A stretch of DNA of 32,703 nucleotides from Micractinium sp. NFX-FRZ. Taxonomy: Eukaryota; Chlorophyta; Trebouxiophyceae; Chlorellales; Chlorellaceae. The notes beneath the pieces were generated by a model that saw only the letters and a program-made list of their open reading frames with translations, had not been told where the DNA came from and did no database searches. The stretch covers positions 1-32,703 of the forward strand of contig JAPTJF010000587.1 of NCBI GenBank assembly GCA_029339195.1, in the 5' to 3' direction. Made by a program: the position numbers and the translations under genes. Of this stretch, positions 31,701-32,703 are shown piece after piece (position 1 is the stretch's first letter; every line of letters starts with the position of its first letter).

Positions 31701-32498
31701 CGCCGGCGGAGAAGTCCTGGGTTGGGTCCAGCACATCCAGCAGGTGGTGCGGCACCCCCGCCATCTCCTCCGCCTTGATCTGTGGGTGTGAGATTGCAAG
31801 TGTGAGATTGCAGGCGGGGCTGAGTGGGTGGTGGGACGGCGAGCAGGCTATGAAGTGAGCATGGGACGCCAGGGAGCTGCGAAAAATATTTCACATGAGA
31901 CAGAGTGGCGGCTGCATGGGTAAGTGACTGGGGTGCCATGCACGTGCGGCTTTGTGCCTCACTGCTAGGCCTGGCTTGGCGCGGCTGTGACGCCAATGCT
32001 GCCTTGCACACACACCTAGCGCAGGCCTTGTGCAGTGCACAGGGCATAACAACTGCAACTCACAGGGCATGACAAGTTGACAATGCATTACAATTCACAA
32101 CACACAAACAAGACACGGCACCCCTGCCCTACCTTGTCCGACCCAATGTCGAGCCCCCGGTAGACCTGCACAGAGTCGGCACTAATGATCTCCCCGCCCA
32201 GGGCCTGAGCCAGTGCCAGCGACGCCTTGGTCTTGCCCACCGCCGTGGGGCCCGTCAGGATGAGCACTTTGGGACGGCCGCCGCTGGCTGCTGATGGTGT
32301 GGCAGTGGCGGCCGCTGCAGGGACGGTGACGGCGGCGTCTGGCACCGAGCTGGCGGCAGCGGCGGCGCCAGCAGGCGCAGCGGTGCCGCTCATGTGCCGG
32401 GACGCGGGCTGCGTCGCAAGGGCTCGGAGCGCTGCTAGGCGGGTGTGCGGGAGGCGCAGCAGGCTATGGCGAGCGGGGGAAGTGCCGGCACACAGCAT
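28798..32498 (-). CDS. tRNA dimethylallyltransferase, bacterial/IPT9 type (9 exons, 504 aa)
   Basis: Transfers a dimethylallyl group to adenosine 37 of tRNAs reading U-initial codons; turnover of such tRNA also releases cis-zeatin type cytokinins. Exons in transcription order: 32498-32133, 31779-31657, 31264-31139, 30892-30697, 30433-30303, 30052-29915, 29683-29598, 29436-29332, 29041-28798; phases agree and the sum is 505 codons. Motifs in order: P-loop GPTAVGKT (83-90), [18 protein letters not shown] (105-122), the HHLLD segment, [23 protein letters not shown], the RRID segment, [12 protein letters not shown], and [14 protein letters not shown]. The last block and the lack of a C2H2 zinc finger point to the MiaA/IPT9 branch rather than the MOD5/IPT2 branch. 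Residues 1-35 look like an organelle leader; a second Met at 36 (MSGTAAPAG) could start a form without it. The C-terminal 80 residues are an Ala/Gln-rich, probably helical extension. Confidence 0.94.
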
Positions 32499-32703
32499 GC
32501 GAGGCGAAAAGCCGGGAGCTGCCCCCTCCAATTGTGCAATGTCGGATGGCAAGCCAAAATGAAAGCACAGCACTTTTCCGGCAAGACGCAACGACTGAGC
32601 GCCGCATGCACGTCATGACCTCAGGGTTTATATATATATATATATGTGCTGGGCTGTGAGACAGGCCCACAACCGAGCGGGCGGATAGGCAGGGGAAGTG
32701 AGG
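32499..32703 (-). promoter_or_regulatory. upstream region of the IPT gene with a TATA-like (TA)n tract
   Basis: On the minus strand, an alternating TA tract ending in TATATAAA (plus-strand 32627-32645) lies about 130 bp upstream of the IPT start codon. It is the only obvious TATA-like element found beside a gene in this window. The frame of IPT exon 1 stays open upstream of 32498 but has no ATG, which supports the chosen start. Confidence 0.5.

Noticed and set aside
32589..32591. Upstream start of IPT at 32591
   Set aside because: The codon is TTG; the first in-frame ATG is at 32498.

Overview
This is nuclear DNA of a GC-rich eukaryote, most likely a green alga (Chlorophyta, perhaps Chlorella-like). 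Genes are split by many short introns, mostly gtgagt/gtgggt...ctgcag. TGTAA motifs, the usual chlorophyte polyadenylation signal, follow several stop codons. Several proteins carry plastid or mitochondrial leaders, and two are typical of the plant and cyanobacterial lineage: a second plastid-type SecA and a cyanobacterial-type metallophosphoesterase. No bacterial operon, phage, insertion sequence, CRISPR array or tRNA gene was seen.

Eight protein-coding genes are supported. For six of them I rebuilt the splicing by hand, and every exon chain closes in frame. From left to right: the edge of a 177-bp tandem repeat (1-316); a 30-exon SecA2-type preprotein translocase ATPase on the minus strand (14235 to 780, 2006 aa); a TIGR04168-type metallophosphoesterase on the plus strand (14449-18231, 561 aa, with one GC-AG intron); a secreted phytocyanin-like blue copper protein on the minus strand (19991 to 18584, 167 aa), whose second intron holds an assembly gap and a 55-bp duplicate; a 1.45-kb stretch without a supported gene; the methylosome subunit pICln on the minus strand (22850 to 21439, 231 aa); mitochondrial succinyl-CoA ligase alpha on the plus strand (23138-26736, 333 aa); a small unrecognised basic Gln/Pro-rich protein on the minus strand (27631 to 27209); an unrecognised secreted or GPI-anchored protein on the plus strand (27884-28654, 256 aa); and an IPT9/MiaA-type tRNA dimethylallyltransferase on the minus strand (32498 to 28798, 504 aa).

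The layout is compact and nearly alternating in strand. Three divergent pairs share start-to-start gaps of only 213-287 bp. Two convergent pairs have interlocked polyadenylation signals, so their 3' ends probably overlap. The genes do not form one pathway: they are housekeeping functions (plastid protein export, TCA cycle, snRNP assembly, tRNA modification) beside lineage-specific proteins. The features that most deserve follow-up are the much enlarged SecA2, with a large insertion between helicase motifs V and VI and a C-terminal extension of about 460 residues; the algal phytocyanin; the interlocked 3' ends; and the assembly artefact around 19.1-19.8 kb.
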